Position numbers and translations under genes: made by a program. The notes beneath the pieces are model-generated. The model searched no databases. It saw nothing but the letters and a program-made list of their open reading frames with translations, and was not told where the DNA came from. Positions 36,262-44,927 of a stretch of 61,815 nt of DNA are shown piece by piece (within the stretch, counting starts at the first letter, position 1; every line of letters starts with the position of its first letter). This DNA comes from CAIVAT01 sp964455285. GTDB lineage: Bacteria; Bacteroidota; Bacteroidia; Bacteroidales; FEN-979. The stretch is taken from contig CAYVVG010000018.1 in assembly GCA_964455285.1 (NCBI GenBank), positions 1 to 61,815 of the forward strand, in the 5' to 3' direction.

Positions 36262-36972
36262 ATGTGGAAAAAGATATTCAAGGTTGCTGAGAAAGTGCTG
36301 CTGGTGCTGTTTTGGTTTTCCCTGCTGACGATTGTCGCCAGTGACATTGACACCAGCCTTTTTTCCGACAGTTTCATCAATACGGTGGAAATACTGATAT
36401 TGGTTTTCATCGCAGGTTATGTGGCCATCGCCTCTGCCATCAGCACCTCTAATCTTGTCCTTATGCTGACGGCCACTTATTCGCTCTCCGTTCTCGCCAA
36501 CCTGATCAGGATCACAGAATTGGTGGAAGTTCCGTCCATGTTGTTGGTCCTGATCTTTTCTGCAGCACTTGTCCTGATGGTAAAATCGATCTTCATCATC
36601 AAAACGAATGTTTTTCTGAAGATCGTGGTCATCTTCATCCCGATCTTTTTGTTTATCTATTTACTCTCAGTTTTTCAGCATGCTTGGGTCGAGAAGAATT
36701 GGAGCTACGTTCTTTTCCCTGTTTTCATCATCGTGTCCACGGGGTTTATCTTCGGGTTACCAAACTCGGACTTTCCTGCCTGGAGTCCGGAACATAAAAA
36801 AGTGTTCATCCGGTATGTGCTCTCCGTCTGGTTCCTGGTCCTGGTCTTATCCTCTTCGCAGATCCTCGTTCGTGACAGCAGTGAATACCGAAAGATGTTC
36901 TTTCCTAAAACGGAAGAATACTGGTGGATGAAGGAATACCGGCTGGAGGGAGATCCCGGATTGCCGGGGTAG
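36262..36972 (+). CDS. Small polytopic membrane protein, unrecognised
   Basis: 236 residues with about six hydrophobic helices (near 12-30, 40-60, 68-85, 92-112, 118-138, 150-166, and possibly 190-208) and a charged C-terminal tail. No family recognised. It is less GC-rich than the NTPase 5' halves and close in composition to the membrane part of the fused protein upstream. It lies 132 bases after that gene, across a repeat array, and ends four bases from the stop of the convergent nSTAND gene. It could be an accessory membrane subunit of the fused module. Confidence 0.75.
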   Translation: MWKKIFKVAEKVLLVLFWFSLLTIVASDIDTSLFSDSFINTVEILILVFIAGYVAIASAISTSNLVLMLTATYSLSVLANLIRITELVEVPSMLLVLIFSAALVLMVKSIFIIKTNVFLKIVVIFIPIFLFIYLLSVFQHAWVEKNWSYVLFPVFIIVSTGFIFGLPNSDFPAWSPEHKKVFIRYVLSVWFLVLVLSSSQILVRDSSEYRKMFFPKTEEYWWMKEYRLEGDPGLPG

Positions 36973-36976
36973 GTCA

Positions 36977-39631
36977 TCAATCAAACCGGGTGAGTCCGGG
37001 GATCTTTTTTGTTTTCCTGATATTTTCGAAGATCTTCCTGGTGTTTACCAGGTTCACGATCATATCTTCATTCGCAGGAAAAAAGAGCAGTCTCCTTCCT
37101 TCGATGGAAACGAAGCATGAATCCTGTGCCAGGAATCTTTCAAAATCCCTCCTGAATGCATGATAAAAGAATTGTTTGTGCGACTGGAGGCGGGTTTCGT
37201 TTGACCGGGTCTGAAAAAGTACACCTGCCCGCAGGAAGGTTATGCCCTTCGTAAAGAGATCAAGATCGTCGTATCTATATTCCCAAGGAAGCGTCCTGGT
37301 GACTTTCTCACACGAGTCTGCAGTTACCAGTTCATCAAATACGAGATACCGATCGTTCCCTGCCAGGTAGGCATTGCAGTAAAGCAGCTTTTTTTTATGT
37401 AACCGGCTAAAGGGTTCAACCATCTTCCCGTTGAGATCAAAAAGGCCGACGGTGCTGTCCTGCGACGCGGTGATGACGTACCTTCCATTCCAGGCAAAAG
37501 CGACAGACCAGACAATGTCCTTATGATCCCTGATCACGCTGAAGATCTTGAACCGGGCCTGGTTCTTTTCCGACGCCCATATTGCGACACGATGATCCTT
37601 TGAAGCGGTAGCCAGAAAACGTCCATCCGGGGAATAAGCAACAGCGGTGACCGGCTTCGCATGCATCTGCAATACCTGCAACTGCCCGCCGTCACGCGTC
37701 TGCCGGATCTCAACCACATCCCCCGGTGCGGTGAAGGCGACCTGCCTGCTGTCGGGAGAGAAGGCGAAGATACGGGTTGGATTTACTTTGTCATACTGGA
37801 CTTTTAATCGCAGCAGGACCCGTCCATCCCTGGTAAATAGAGCCGCGGTGCTGTCCCGGAAAAGACAGCAGAGGTATTCGCTGTTTCCCGACATCCCGAG
37901 GTGAATGGCAGTTTCATTGGAGATCAGGTAATTCTTCAATATCGCGCCATACCTGTTCCAGATCATGACCGAACCATCGGAAAGAATGCCGAACAAATAA
38001 CTTCCATCCTGCGAACTGCCTGCCATGACAATAGGGGATGGGCTTTGGGTGGTGTCGAACACCTGGCAGTAAGAGGAGTCGGCTTTCCCGTCTGAGCCGG
38101 GAACCGCCTTTTTTTCCCACAATTCATAAAAGGTTTCAAACAATGCCCTTCTGGTCATCGGGGACTTGTAGTTCTGGTATGCAAGAATGGCGTTACGAAG
38201 GCTCAGGTAAGGTTCATCCGTTTTGCGCGACAATTCGGTCACTGCCAGGTCTTCACTGGTTATCTGGTCATCAAGACTGACTGCCAGGAATATGCACAAA
38301 CACATCAGGGCAACAAACGCCAATGCCGCAAATGTGGAAATCCGGCGTCGAAGCTGAATTGTACCCAACAGGGTTTCCTTGCTGCTGTTGATGAAAGTTG
38401 CTTTGTCTCCCGACAGCGCCAACCGGTCTTCAAACCTGCGCACATAAGCCAGTTCCTTCCTTCCCAGCAGGTGTCCCGTTTTCTGGTAGCTTTTAAAGGC
38501 GTTTTCCACGAACTGCCGCACTTCCTGGATCTCGCGTTCGGTGAGGGTAAGGCGTTCGAAGATCTTGGCAGCCAGGCTGTCGTGCTTCAGCTCGTACCGT
38601 TCACCCTCGTCTTTGTCGGCCAGGATCCGCACCGACACGAGCCGTGTCACCACAGGCAGGATATCATCCCGGGTCATCGGGCGGCCGGCGGCAGCAAGCG
38701 CCTCCTCCATCTCGGGCAGGCTCATCGGCCGCTTGGTCCCCTCGGAGGAGATCAGCGTCTTCAGAACGGCATCTCCCCGGGCAGGGTCCGGCATCGCCGT
38801 GAGCTGCTCTTCGAGGAAACCGCCCAGCACGTCGCCGAGGTTGCCCAGCGCATCCAGATCTTCCTGCCGGATCACCGGCCGTTCGCCTTCCCGGGCGACG
38901 GCAGCCTTGTATAGCCGGTCCATCAGCACCTGGAGCCAGGTGAGCTCGACGGTAGCGCTTTCGGAGAGGATGCGCTCCACCGCAGTCTCGGCCAGTCCGG
39001 CCTCGACATCCACGGCGCAGATCTCGCATGGGGAGGTGATGACCGAAAGCGCCTGCGCTTTTTTCATCTTTTCCACCCGGATGCGGTTGTCATAAAGGGC
39101 AGGCAGGTCGTCGTCGAATTCGGAGAGGCTGGCCAGGTACTCTTCGCGGATGGAGAAGATCACACGGGTGTTGAGATCGTCGCGGCCGAGGATATCCTTC
39201 AACGTGCCGACAAATTCCTTTTTCTCTTCGTGACTTCCGAAGATGAAGAGCTCCTCGAACTGGTCGAAAACGAGGTAGATGGGGGTCAGGAAATCGAGGT
39301 ACAGGGAGTACAGCTTATCGGCGATGCTCTTCTCCTTGCGGAAAGGGGTGACAGCCAGGCGTTCGAGTTCGGCATGCATCGACTGCAGGATATGCTGCCT
39401 CCGCCGGATAAAGAGGGGCTGCCAGTTCTGTTCGCCAAACCTCGCCGCCACCCCGCACTGAAGCAGGCTGGTCTTGCCGCTGCCCGACGGACCGTAGATC
39501 AGGAGCATTTTTCCGTAAAAGAGGCGGGAGTATATCTCCTCGGTCTCCCGCTCCCGGCCGAAAAAGATATCCCGGTCGGCAAGGGTGTAGCTGTCGAGGA
39601 ATTTAAACGGGATCCTGCGGGTTTCGTTCAT
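36977..39631 (-). CDS. nSTAND1 NTPase with membrane anchor and WD40 propeller
   Basis: 884 residues. The nSTAND1 entry motif (PFKFLDSYTLADRDIFFGRE) is followed by Walker A GPSGSGKT (47-54) and Walker B YLVFDQFEELF. A winged-helix region (about 265-375), one membrane helix (about 425-447) and a WD40-type propeller (about 535-800, with PDGRFLATASKDHRVAIW) complete it. The first 400 residues align closely with the 1181-residue NTPase, but everything after the membrane helix differs. GC falls from 40/60 (38701-38760) to 30/60 (38161-38220) across the same boundary. Start ATG overlaps the stop of the HEPN-like gene by ATGA. If the helix spans the inner membrane, the propeller would be periplasmic and could sense envelope events or pathogens. 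Confidence 0.88.
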   Translation of the reverse strand: MNETRRIPFKFLDSYTLADRDIFFGRERETEEIYSRLFYGKMLLIYGPSGSGKTSLLQCGVAARFGEQNWQPLFIRRRQHILQSMHAELERLAVTPFRKEKSIADKLYSLYLDFLTPIYLVFDQFEELFIFGSHEEKKEFVGTLKDILGRDDLNTRVIFSIREEYLASLSEFDDDLPALYDNRIRVEKMKKAQALSVITSPCEICAVDVEAGLAETAVERILSESATVELTWLQVLMDRLYKAAVAREGERPVIRQEDLDALGNLGDVLGGFLEEQLTAMPDPARGDAVLKTLISSEGTKRPMSLPEMEEALAAAGRPMTRDDILPVVTRLVSVRILADKDEGERYELKHDSLAAKIFERLTLTEREIQEVRQFVENAFKSYQKTGHLLGRKELAYVRRFEDRLALSGDKATFINSSKETLLGTIQLRRRISTFAALAFVALMCLCIFLAVSLDDQITSEDLAVTELSRKTDEPYLSLRNAILAYQNYKSPMTRRALFETFYELWEKKAVPGSDGKADSSYCQVFDTTQSPSPIVMAGSSQDGSYLFGILSDGSVMIWNRYGAILKNYLISNETAIHLGMSGNSEYLCCLFRDSTAALFTRDGRVLLRLKVQYDKVNPTRIFAFSPDSRQVAFTAPGDVVEIRQTRDGGQLQVLQMHAKPVTAVAYSPDGRFLATASKDHRVAIWASEKNQARFKIFSVIRDHKDIVWSVAFAWNGRYVITASQDSTVGLFDLNGKMVEPFSRLHKKKLLYCNAYLAGNDRYLVFDELVTADSCEKVTRTLPWEYRYDDLDLFTKGITFLRAGVLFQTRSNETRLQSHKQFFYHAFRRDFERFLAQDSCFVSIEGRRLLFFPANEDMIVNLVNTRKIFENIRKTKKIPGLTRFD

Positions 39632-40677
39632 GGCTGCACAGGTTCGGCGGGTGAAAAGGTGTGGAGAATCTCTTCAAACTCCCGGATCAGGGTTTCGTAG
39701 AAGGAGACCATCCGCATGTCAACCTGTTCGACGGTTTCGGTGCCCGTATAGTGGATCCTGCGGGAGTTCCTGTCCCATTTCGAGTAGAGGTAAACATCCT
39801 TTTTGAGCTGGGTCAGCTTCTCGCGGGTCTCCATGGTCTCAAAGTGCGTGTCGATGATCAGCGGCGACAGGTTCAGGAATTCATCGGGCGCATTTTTCAG
39901 GCTTCGTACGAGGATGACGGAATGGGTATCGGTGAACTTCTCGAATTCCTGCACCTTGGCCAGGAAACTGGAGGAAGAGCTGTTGAGCAGCAGCATGTTG
40001 TGATAAAAGTGCTCCTGCTCCCGCTTGTGCTTGATGAGCTGGATCTCGGTAACCGTCACCAGGGGGTAGTTGATCAGGAAGGCGAGCTGGGAAAGGATCT
40101 CTTCCAGTTTGGCGAGGTACTCGTTGCACCGCACTTCGATCTCCTCGTCGGTAAGGGTGATCAGGTAATGGCCGATCTCATTGCGCTGGGGGACCCAGAA
40201 ATCGAGTTTTTCGAAGAATTTCGGGCGCAGGGTCTCCTGCAGCTCCACCATGAAAGGAGTAATTCCGTGGCTTCTGAAGATGCTGTCGATGGCCCGGATC
40301 ATCCAGGTGAAGTTTCCCAGCGAGAGGGTGGTGAAGCGACGCGGAAACTCTTTCAGGAACGACTCGTCGGGTGGCAGTTTCCGGCGGATGGTCTCCTCCA
40401 GCAGCTGGATCAGCATGACGAACGAGAGGAATTGGAGCGTGCGTTCGATGGTTTTCAGCAACTGGTCGAGACGTCCACGATCGAGACGTTCCATGTTTCC
40501 CGAGAGGAGACGCCTGAGCTCGATGCCGATCGGCCAGGGAAATGCCCTGGCCAGGTTGTTGGAGAGCTCGCGGATATCGAAGTCCTCATCGCTCTCGTCG
40601 AGGAGTGAAGCCAGTTTTGGCTTCTGGAGGGCCATGCTGCGGAAGACGCCGAGGATGAAATTGTCGTTGATGACCAT
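39628..40677 (-). CDS. HEPN-like protein, partner of the WD40 nSTAND NTPase (module B)
   Basis: 349 residues, soluble. FPWPI (about 46), SLGNFTWMIR (about 118), R165-N-E-I-G-H170 and FLNLSPLIID (about 265) occur in the same order and spacing as in the HEPN-like proteins of module A and the fused gene. Overall identity looks low, so this is distant homology with motif conservation. An in-frame ATG at codon 15 (MALQKPK) is an alternative start. Translation is coupled to the NTPase by ATGA. The expected role is as an effector RNase or adaptor regulated by the NTPase; the HEPN assignment rests on the motif and helical context only. Confidence 0.7.
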   Translation of the reverse strand: MVINDNFILGVFRSMALQKPKLASLLDESDEDFDIRELSNNLARAFPWPIGIELRRLLSGNMERLDRGRLDQLLKTIERTLQFLSFVMLIQLLEETIRRKLPPDESFLKEFPRRFTTLSLGNFTWMIRAIDSIFRSHGITPFMVELQETLRPKFFEKLDFWVPQRNEIGHYLITLTDEEIEVRCNEYLAKLEEILSQLAFLINYPLVTVTEIQLIKHKREQEHFYHNMLLLNSSSSSFLAKVQEFEKFTDTHSVILVRSLKNAPDEFLNLSPLIIDTHFETMETREKLTQLKKDVYLYSKWDRNSRRIHYTGTETVEQVDMRMVSFYETLIREFEEILHTFSPAEPVQP

Positions 40678-40703
40678 AAATCACGGCATGTTACAAGGGA
40701 GGA

Positions 40704-40734
40704 TAAATATATAGATTAATTTCGGTTATGTAAA
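40704..40734 (-). promoter_or_regulatory. Promoter-like pair TTTA-N19-TATATTTA of module B
   Basis: On the minus strand TTTA (40734-40731), 19 bases, TATATTTA (40711-40704). Each box has one change from TTTG / TAnnTTTG with correct spacing. The start codon is 26 bases downstream. Confidence 0.45.
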
Positions 40735-40809
40735 TATTATACGAAAAAAATGGTGCGTCGTAAATTTCCGACCAAAGTTTCCGGCGATGCCGATATATCC
40801 GGAATAAAC

Positions 40810-40817
40810 TATATTTG
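40810..40817 (+). promoter_or_regulatory. -7 element TATATTTG of the hybrid sensor kinase
   Basis: Exact TAnnTTTG. No -33 TTTG at standard spacing. The TTG inside this box can be mis-read as the start codon of the kinase ORF; the ATG at 40842, 24 bases downstream, is the better start. Confidence 0.55.
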
Positions 40818-40841
40818 CCGGAACTAGTCCTGCTTTCTGCC

Positions 40842-43800
40842 ATGCCGCGAACGAAGGTAATCCGACTGATCCTTCTTCATTTTTTGTTTTCCTGGGGATC
40901 GCTCAACGCCCAGGAGTTCAGCTACCGCTTCTACGGAGTGCCCGACGGACTTGTGCAGTCGCAGGTCATGTGCCTGTTCCAGGACAGCAAAGGGTTCCTG
41001 TGGATCGGGACCAAGGGCGGGGTGAGCTGTTTTGACGGCGCCTGCTTCAAAAATTTTACCGAGAACGACGGGCTGGTGAATAACCTGATCCTTTTCATCG
41101 CCGAGGATCCGGGAGGGAAGATATGGTTCTGTTCGCGGCGGGGGGTAAGTTCCTGGGATGGCCGGCTACTGGAGTCCTTTCCTTTTAACCTTGCGGGAAG
41201 CAGCGCTTCGATCTTCGGGATGAACGCCACGGGAAGAGACAGCATCATGGTGTGGGTTTGCACGGACCAGACTTACTTGAAAACGATCCGGGTATGTTCA
41301 GGAAAGATTCAGGGTCCGGAGCTATTCCGGCCAATGGTCTCCCTGAATGATGTGACCCCATGGTTATCAAAACTTCACCAATCAGCTACTGCCACGGATT
41401 TCTTTGCCAGCGGGAAGACGGAACTGTACCGGGCGAGAAAAAACAGCTTCGACACCATCCCGTTGCCGGGCCGGGTGATCTCCATGTTCGAAGGCCGGGA
41501 CAATCACATTTACCTGTGGATCGAAAAATCTATCTACCGGCTTGAAGGAGAGCGGGTCACCATGCTTTTCAACATAGAGCGCCCCCACGAATTCAGGACC
41601 AACACCCTGGCCGCCGACAGCCGGGGGATCTTCTATTACTATGATGAACACCCGTTCCTCCAGGTAACGGACGGGAACCGGACGATCCGTGACGGATTCC
41701 GGTTCGCGGCACTGGACTGCTTTTATATCGACCGCCAGGACAACCTCTGGATCGGCACCGAAACCGGGCTTTACCGGTTGAAGTCAAGAGACTTCCTGAA
41801 CTTTATCCCCGGGAAATGCGGCATCAACCAGTACATCTGGAGCGTCGCCGAAGACCGGCAGGGGAGGATCTGGTTCGCCTCCTATACCGAGGGGCTGACC
41901 TGCTGGGATGGGACCGCCTTTCACAAAGAAGTGGCGTACCTGCCTTTGGTCGAGAACTTATACGATAATTTTTACATGGGCAGCCGGGTCGACCGCTCCG
42001 GGAACATTCTCTTCACTCATGTCATCCAGGGCATCCTGAAATATGACGGGAGCAGATTCACGACACCGATACCGGATAGGTTCAGACAGACCGTTCTTTA
42101 CATTTTTGAGGATCCAGTGGAGCAGGTCATCCTTGCAGGTGCCAACCACGGTTATTTCACGATTCCTGAAAACGGAGAACCGGTTTTCACCCCATTGCTG
42201 CCCGGAGGCAACAAGAATCACTCGGTCGTTTCGGTTGCCCGCGACCGGAACGGAATTTACTGGATGGGAGGATTCGACGGGATCAGCCTCGTGGATCACG
42301 GCCGCATCATCCACCTGCCCGATAAAGATCACCCATTCGACCAGGGTGCCATAGCCATGGTAACCGATCCCAGGGGCAACCTGTGGATCGGCAACAAGAA
42401 AGGGCTCTATTGCTATGATTACAGCAAATTCACGCCTGTTGACTTACCCGGTGGAAAGATGATGGTCGCCGCCCTTGCCATGGTCGGCGACAGCGGGTTA
42501 CTGGTCGGAACCTCGAAGGGGATCGCCTGGCTTGATCTCAACCGGTATTACGGGGGAGAATCGCCCCTGCTGCATTATTTTGACAAAGACAACGGGTTCG
42601 AAGGGATCGAGGTGGGGCAGAACGGTTTCTTCCGCGATTCCAAAGGCTTTTACTGGATACCGGCCTCCGACCGGGTAGTTCGGTTCGATCCCCGGAGTAT
42701 CTCAAAAAGGAAACACGATATTCCGATCTCCCTGGCCGATATCAGCGTCCTCAGTGAAAAGATGGAATGGGATGTTCAGGATACCGGCAGGTTTAACACC
42801 GGTGAAGGGATCCGTTTTTCCCACACTCAGAAGAACCTGCGCTTCCGGTTTGTCGGGATCGATCTTACCTGTCCCGAGCGGGTAACCTACACCCATATGC
42901 TGGAAGGCTACGACCATGGCTGGTCGGATCGCGAAAACCGGCGTGAAGCGGTTTACACAAATCTGCCGCCCGGCAAATACAAGTTCAGGCTCAGGGCCTA
43001 TGATGATGACGGCAACCGGACAACCCATGAAACGGATTTCTCCTTCCGGATCGTACCCGCCTTCTGGCAGACCTGGTGGTTCTGGACACTGGTACTGGGG
43101 CTGGCAGCCGCCGGGTTCTTCCTGCTGGGATACCTTCTCATGAACCGCAGGAAGAGGGCCATGCAGGAGCGGCTGGAAACGGAGAAACGAATTGCCGAAC
43201 TGCAGTTGCTTTCCATTTATAACCAGATCGACCCTCATTTCACATTCAACGCCATGAATTCCATCGCCTCGGTGGTGCTGAAAGAGGAAAAGGAGAAAGC
43301 CTACCGTTTCTTCGTCAAGCTCTCCAGCCTGATCCGCCAGGTGCTCACGTCGGGCGACAGGCTGACGCGTACGTTGTCGGAGGAGCTCGTGTTCGTTCAG
43401 AACTACCTGGAGATCGAGAAGCTGCGTTTCCGCGACACCTTTGAATTCGAGATCGATGTCAGGCAACCGGTTGACCTGGACCGTGAAGTGCCTAAAATGG
43501 TCATCCAGACGTACGTGGAAAATGCCATGAAACACGGCCTGCTCAACAAGACCGGAGGAACCGGCCGGCTGGAGATAAAGGTGTGGGACGAGGCGGGCGA
43601 TCTGCACATCGAAGTGGGGGACAACGGGATCGGCCGCGAACAGGCGGCAAAGTTGCGGATGGCGGGTACGGGCAAAGGGCTGATGTTACAGCATTTCTAT
43701 TATGACTTCTTCGACCGTTATAATCGTCAGAAGATCCTGCATGACATTACCGACCTGTTCGGCGATGACGGGGAACCGGCCGGCACCCGGGTCACCGTGA

Positions 43801-43850
43801 TCATCCCGGCAGGTTTCCGCTATACCATCAAGGACCATGAAAAAACCTGA
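40842..43850 (+). CDS. Membrane sensor kinase: Reg_prop propeller, Y_Y_Y domain, LytS-type kinase
   Basis: 1002 residues from ATG 40842, which starts a signal peptide (VIRLILLHFLFSWGSLNAQ). A periplasmic two-component propeller follows (about 25-620; repeats such as DSKGFLWIGTKGGVSCFDG), then a Y_Y_Y domain (about 635-735), one membrane helix (about 745-767), a short coiled coil, a His_kinase (PF06580) core with H799 in NQIDPHFTFN, and an ATPase domain with ENAMKHGL and GDNGIG. It lacks the fused AraC/receiver part of hybrid HTCS proteins and instead pairs with a separate LytTR regulator that overlaps its end by 14 bases. Such kinases sense polysaccharide fragments or envelope cues; the ligand is unknown. 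Confidence 0.92.
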   Translation: MPRTKVIRLILLHFLFSWGSLNAQEFSYRFYGVPDGLVQSQVMCLFQDSKGFLWIGTKGGVSCFDGACFKNFTENDGLVNNLILFIAEDPGGKIWFCSRRGVSSWDGRLLESFPFNLAGSSASIFGMNATGRDSIMVWVCTDQTYLKTIRVCSGKIQGPELFRPMVSLNDVTPWLSKLHQSATATDFFASGKTELYRARKNSFDTIPLPGRVISMFEGRDNHIYLWIEKSIYRLEGERVTMLFNIERPHEFRTNTLAADSRGIFYYYDEHPFLQVTDGNRTIRDGFRFAALDCFYIDRQDNLWIGTETGLYRLKSRDFLNFIPGKCGINQYIWSVAEDRQGRIWFASYTEGLTCWDGTAFHKEVAYLPLVENLYDNFYMGSRVDRSGNILFTHVIQGILKYDGSRFTTPIPDRFRQTVLYIFEDPVEQVILAGANHGYFTIPENGEPVFTPLLPGGNKNHSVVSVARDRNGIYWMGGFDGISLVDHGRIIHLPDKDHPFDQGAIAMVTDPRGNLWIGNKKGLYCYDYSKFTPVDLPGGKMMVAALAMVGDSGLLVGTSKGIAWLDLNRYYGGESPLLHYFDKDNGFEGIEVGQNGFFRDSKGFYWIPASDRVVRFDPRSISKRKHDIPISLADISVLSEKMEWDVQDTGRFNTGEGIRFSHTQKNLRFRFVGIDLTCPERVTYTHMLEGYDHGWSDRENRREAVYTNLPPGKYKFRLRAYDDDGNRTTHETDFSFRIVPAFWQTWWFWTLVLGLAAAGFFLLGYLLMNRRKRAMQERLETEKRIAELQLLSIYNQIDPHFTFNAMNSIASVVLKEEKEKAYRFFVKLSSLIRQVLTSGDRLTRTLSEELVFVQNYLEIEKLRFRDTFEFEIDVRQPVDLDREVPKMVIQTYVENAMKHGLLNKTGGTGRLEIKVWDEAGDLHIEVGDNGIGREQAAKLRMAGTGKGLMLQHFYYDFFDRYNRQKILHDITDLFGDDGEPAGTRVTVIIPAGFRYTIKDHEKT

Positions 43851-44580
43851 GCCTATCCGAACGGTCATCGTCGATGACGAACCCGAGGCACTGGAGGTGT
43901 TGTCGTCGCTGTTGAAAAACTTTCCCGAGGTGATGATCGCCGGCACAGCCAGCGATCCCGAGGAGGGGAGACGCCTGATCGAAACACACCGTCCCGACCT
44001 GGTATTCCTCGATATCCGCATGCCCCGCCAGACGGGATTCGACCTGGTGCAGAACCTCCGGGAGCTCCCTGCCCCCCCGGCGGTGGTGTTCGTGACCGCC
44101 TATGATGAATATGCCATTCATGCCTTTAAAGTGGCGGCCTTCGATTACCTGCTCAAGCCGGTCGATCCAGATATCCTGGCGGAGACCCTGCGGCGCTTCA
44201 CCGCCACGCAATCAGCCGCTGATTTCCGCGATAAGGTGGATCACATGATGAGGCACCTTCATCATGACGACCGGATCCGGCTGAATACCCGCACCGGCTA
44301 CCTCCTTGCCGATCCTGCCGAGATCCTGTACATCGAAGCCGACGGCAATTATTCCGTCATCCATTTCTCGCTTTCGAACCGCGAGCTGATTTCGATGAAC
44401 CTTGGCCGCCTTGCCGAAATGCTGCCCGCGGGGCATTTTACCCGCATCTCCCGGTCCATCCTCGTCAACCGGAGCTGGCTTTACAGCGTAAACAGGAAAA
44501 CGAGGTGCTGTGAGCTGAGGAAGAACGGCGAACAGATCGCCCTCGAAGTGTCGAAGGAGATGCTGAAGGGGCTGGAATGA
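43837..44580 (+). CDS. LytTR-family response regulator
   Basis: 247 residues. Receiver domain (about 6-125) with D13-D14, phospho-acceptor D59 (VFLDIRMP) and the Lys in FDYLLKP. Then a LytTR DNA-binding domain (about 145-247), with ILYIEADGNYSVIHF and FTRISRSILVNRSWL. The start codon lies inside the last codons of the kinase, so the two are translationally coupled. LytTR proteins bind paired 9-bp direct repeats; none was recognised with confidence nearby. The type IX-secreted protein downstream is a natural candidate target by position only. Confidence 0.94.
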   Translation: MKKPEPIRTVIVDDEPEALEVLSSLLKNFPEVMIAGTASDPEEGRRLIETHRPDLVFLDIRMPRQTGFDLVQNLRELPAPPAVVFVTAYDEYAIHAFKVAAFDYLLKPVDPDILAETLRRFTATQSAADFRDKVDHMMRHLHHDDRIRLNTRTGYLLADPAEILYIEADGNYSVIHFSLSNRELISMNLGRLAEMLPAGHFTRISRSILVNRSWLYSVNRKTRCCELRKNGEQIALEVSKEMLKGLE

Positions 44581-44582
44581 CC

Positions 44583-44698
44583 CCACCCTCCGGGTGGAAT
44601 TTCCGTGTCTTCCGTGGAATTTCTTCTTGCTGTCCGACCGATTCCGAAAAGTTGATCTGATCGCCGGAGATATAAAGGGTTTCACTGAAGACACGGAA
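44583..44698. repeat. Hairpin and inverted repeat after the LytTR gene
   Basis: CCACCC-TCC-GGGTGG (44583-44597) forms a stem directly after the stop codon and may end the kinase-regulator transcript. A second pair, TTCCGTGTCTTC at 44601-44612 and GAAGACACGGAA at 44687-44698, is a perfect 12-base inverted repeat spaced by 74 bases. The remainder of the 347-base gap to 44927 shows only the promoter at 44879. Confidence 0.6.
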
Positions 44699-44878
44699 CG
44701 AACACAGAAGACACAGATAAACCTGTTTACTAAGTATCAAGGCAATTCGATAATAAGGACAATACACTTTTTTCGGGAATTTTAACGCATCAGTACTTAT
44801 CTGAGATTTCAGATCGGAATTGTTTTTCAAGCATTTCATCCATTAAATAGCGCCCTTCATACAATAACGCGGAGCGCG

Positions 44879-44910
44879 TTTGACGGGTCGGAAAGGATTC
44901 ATTATCATTG
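44879..44910 (+). promoter_or_regulatory. Promoter TTTG-N20-TATCATTG
   Basis: TTTG at 44879-44882, 20 bases, TATCATTG at 44903-44910 (one mismatch to TAnnTTTG). ATG 44928 follows 17 bases later, giving a short leader as is common in Bacteroidota. Confidence 0.6.
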
Positions 44911-44927
44911 TCCAATAATCATTGGCC

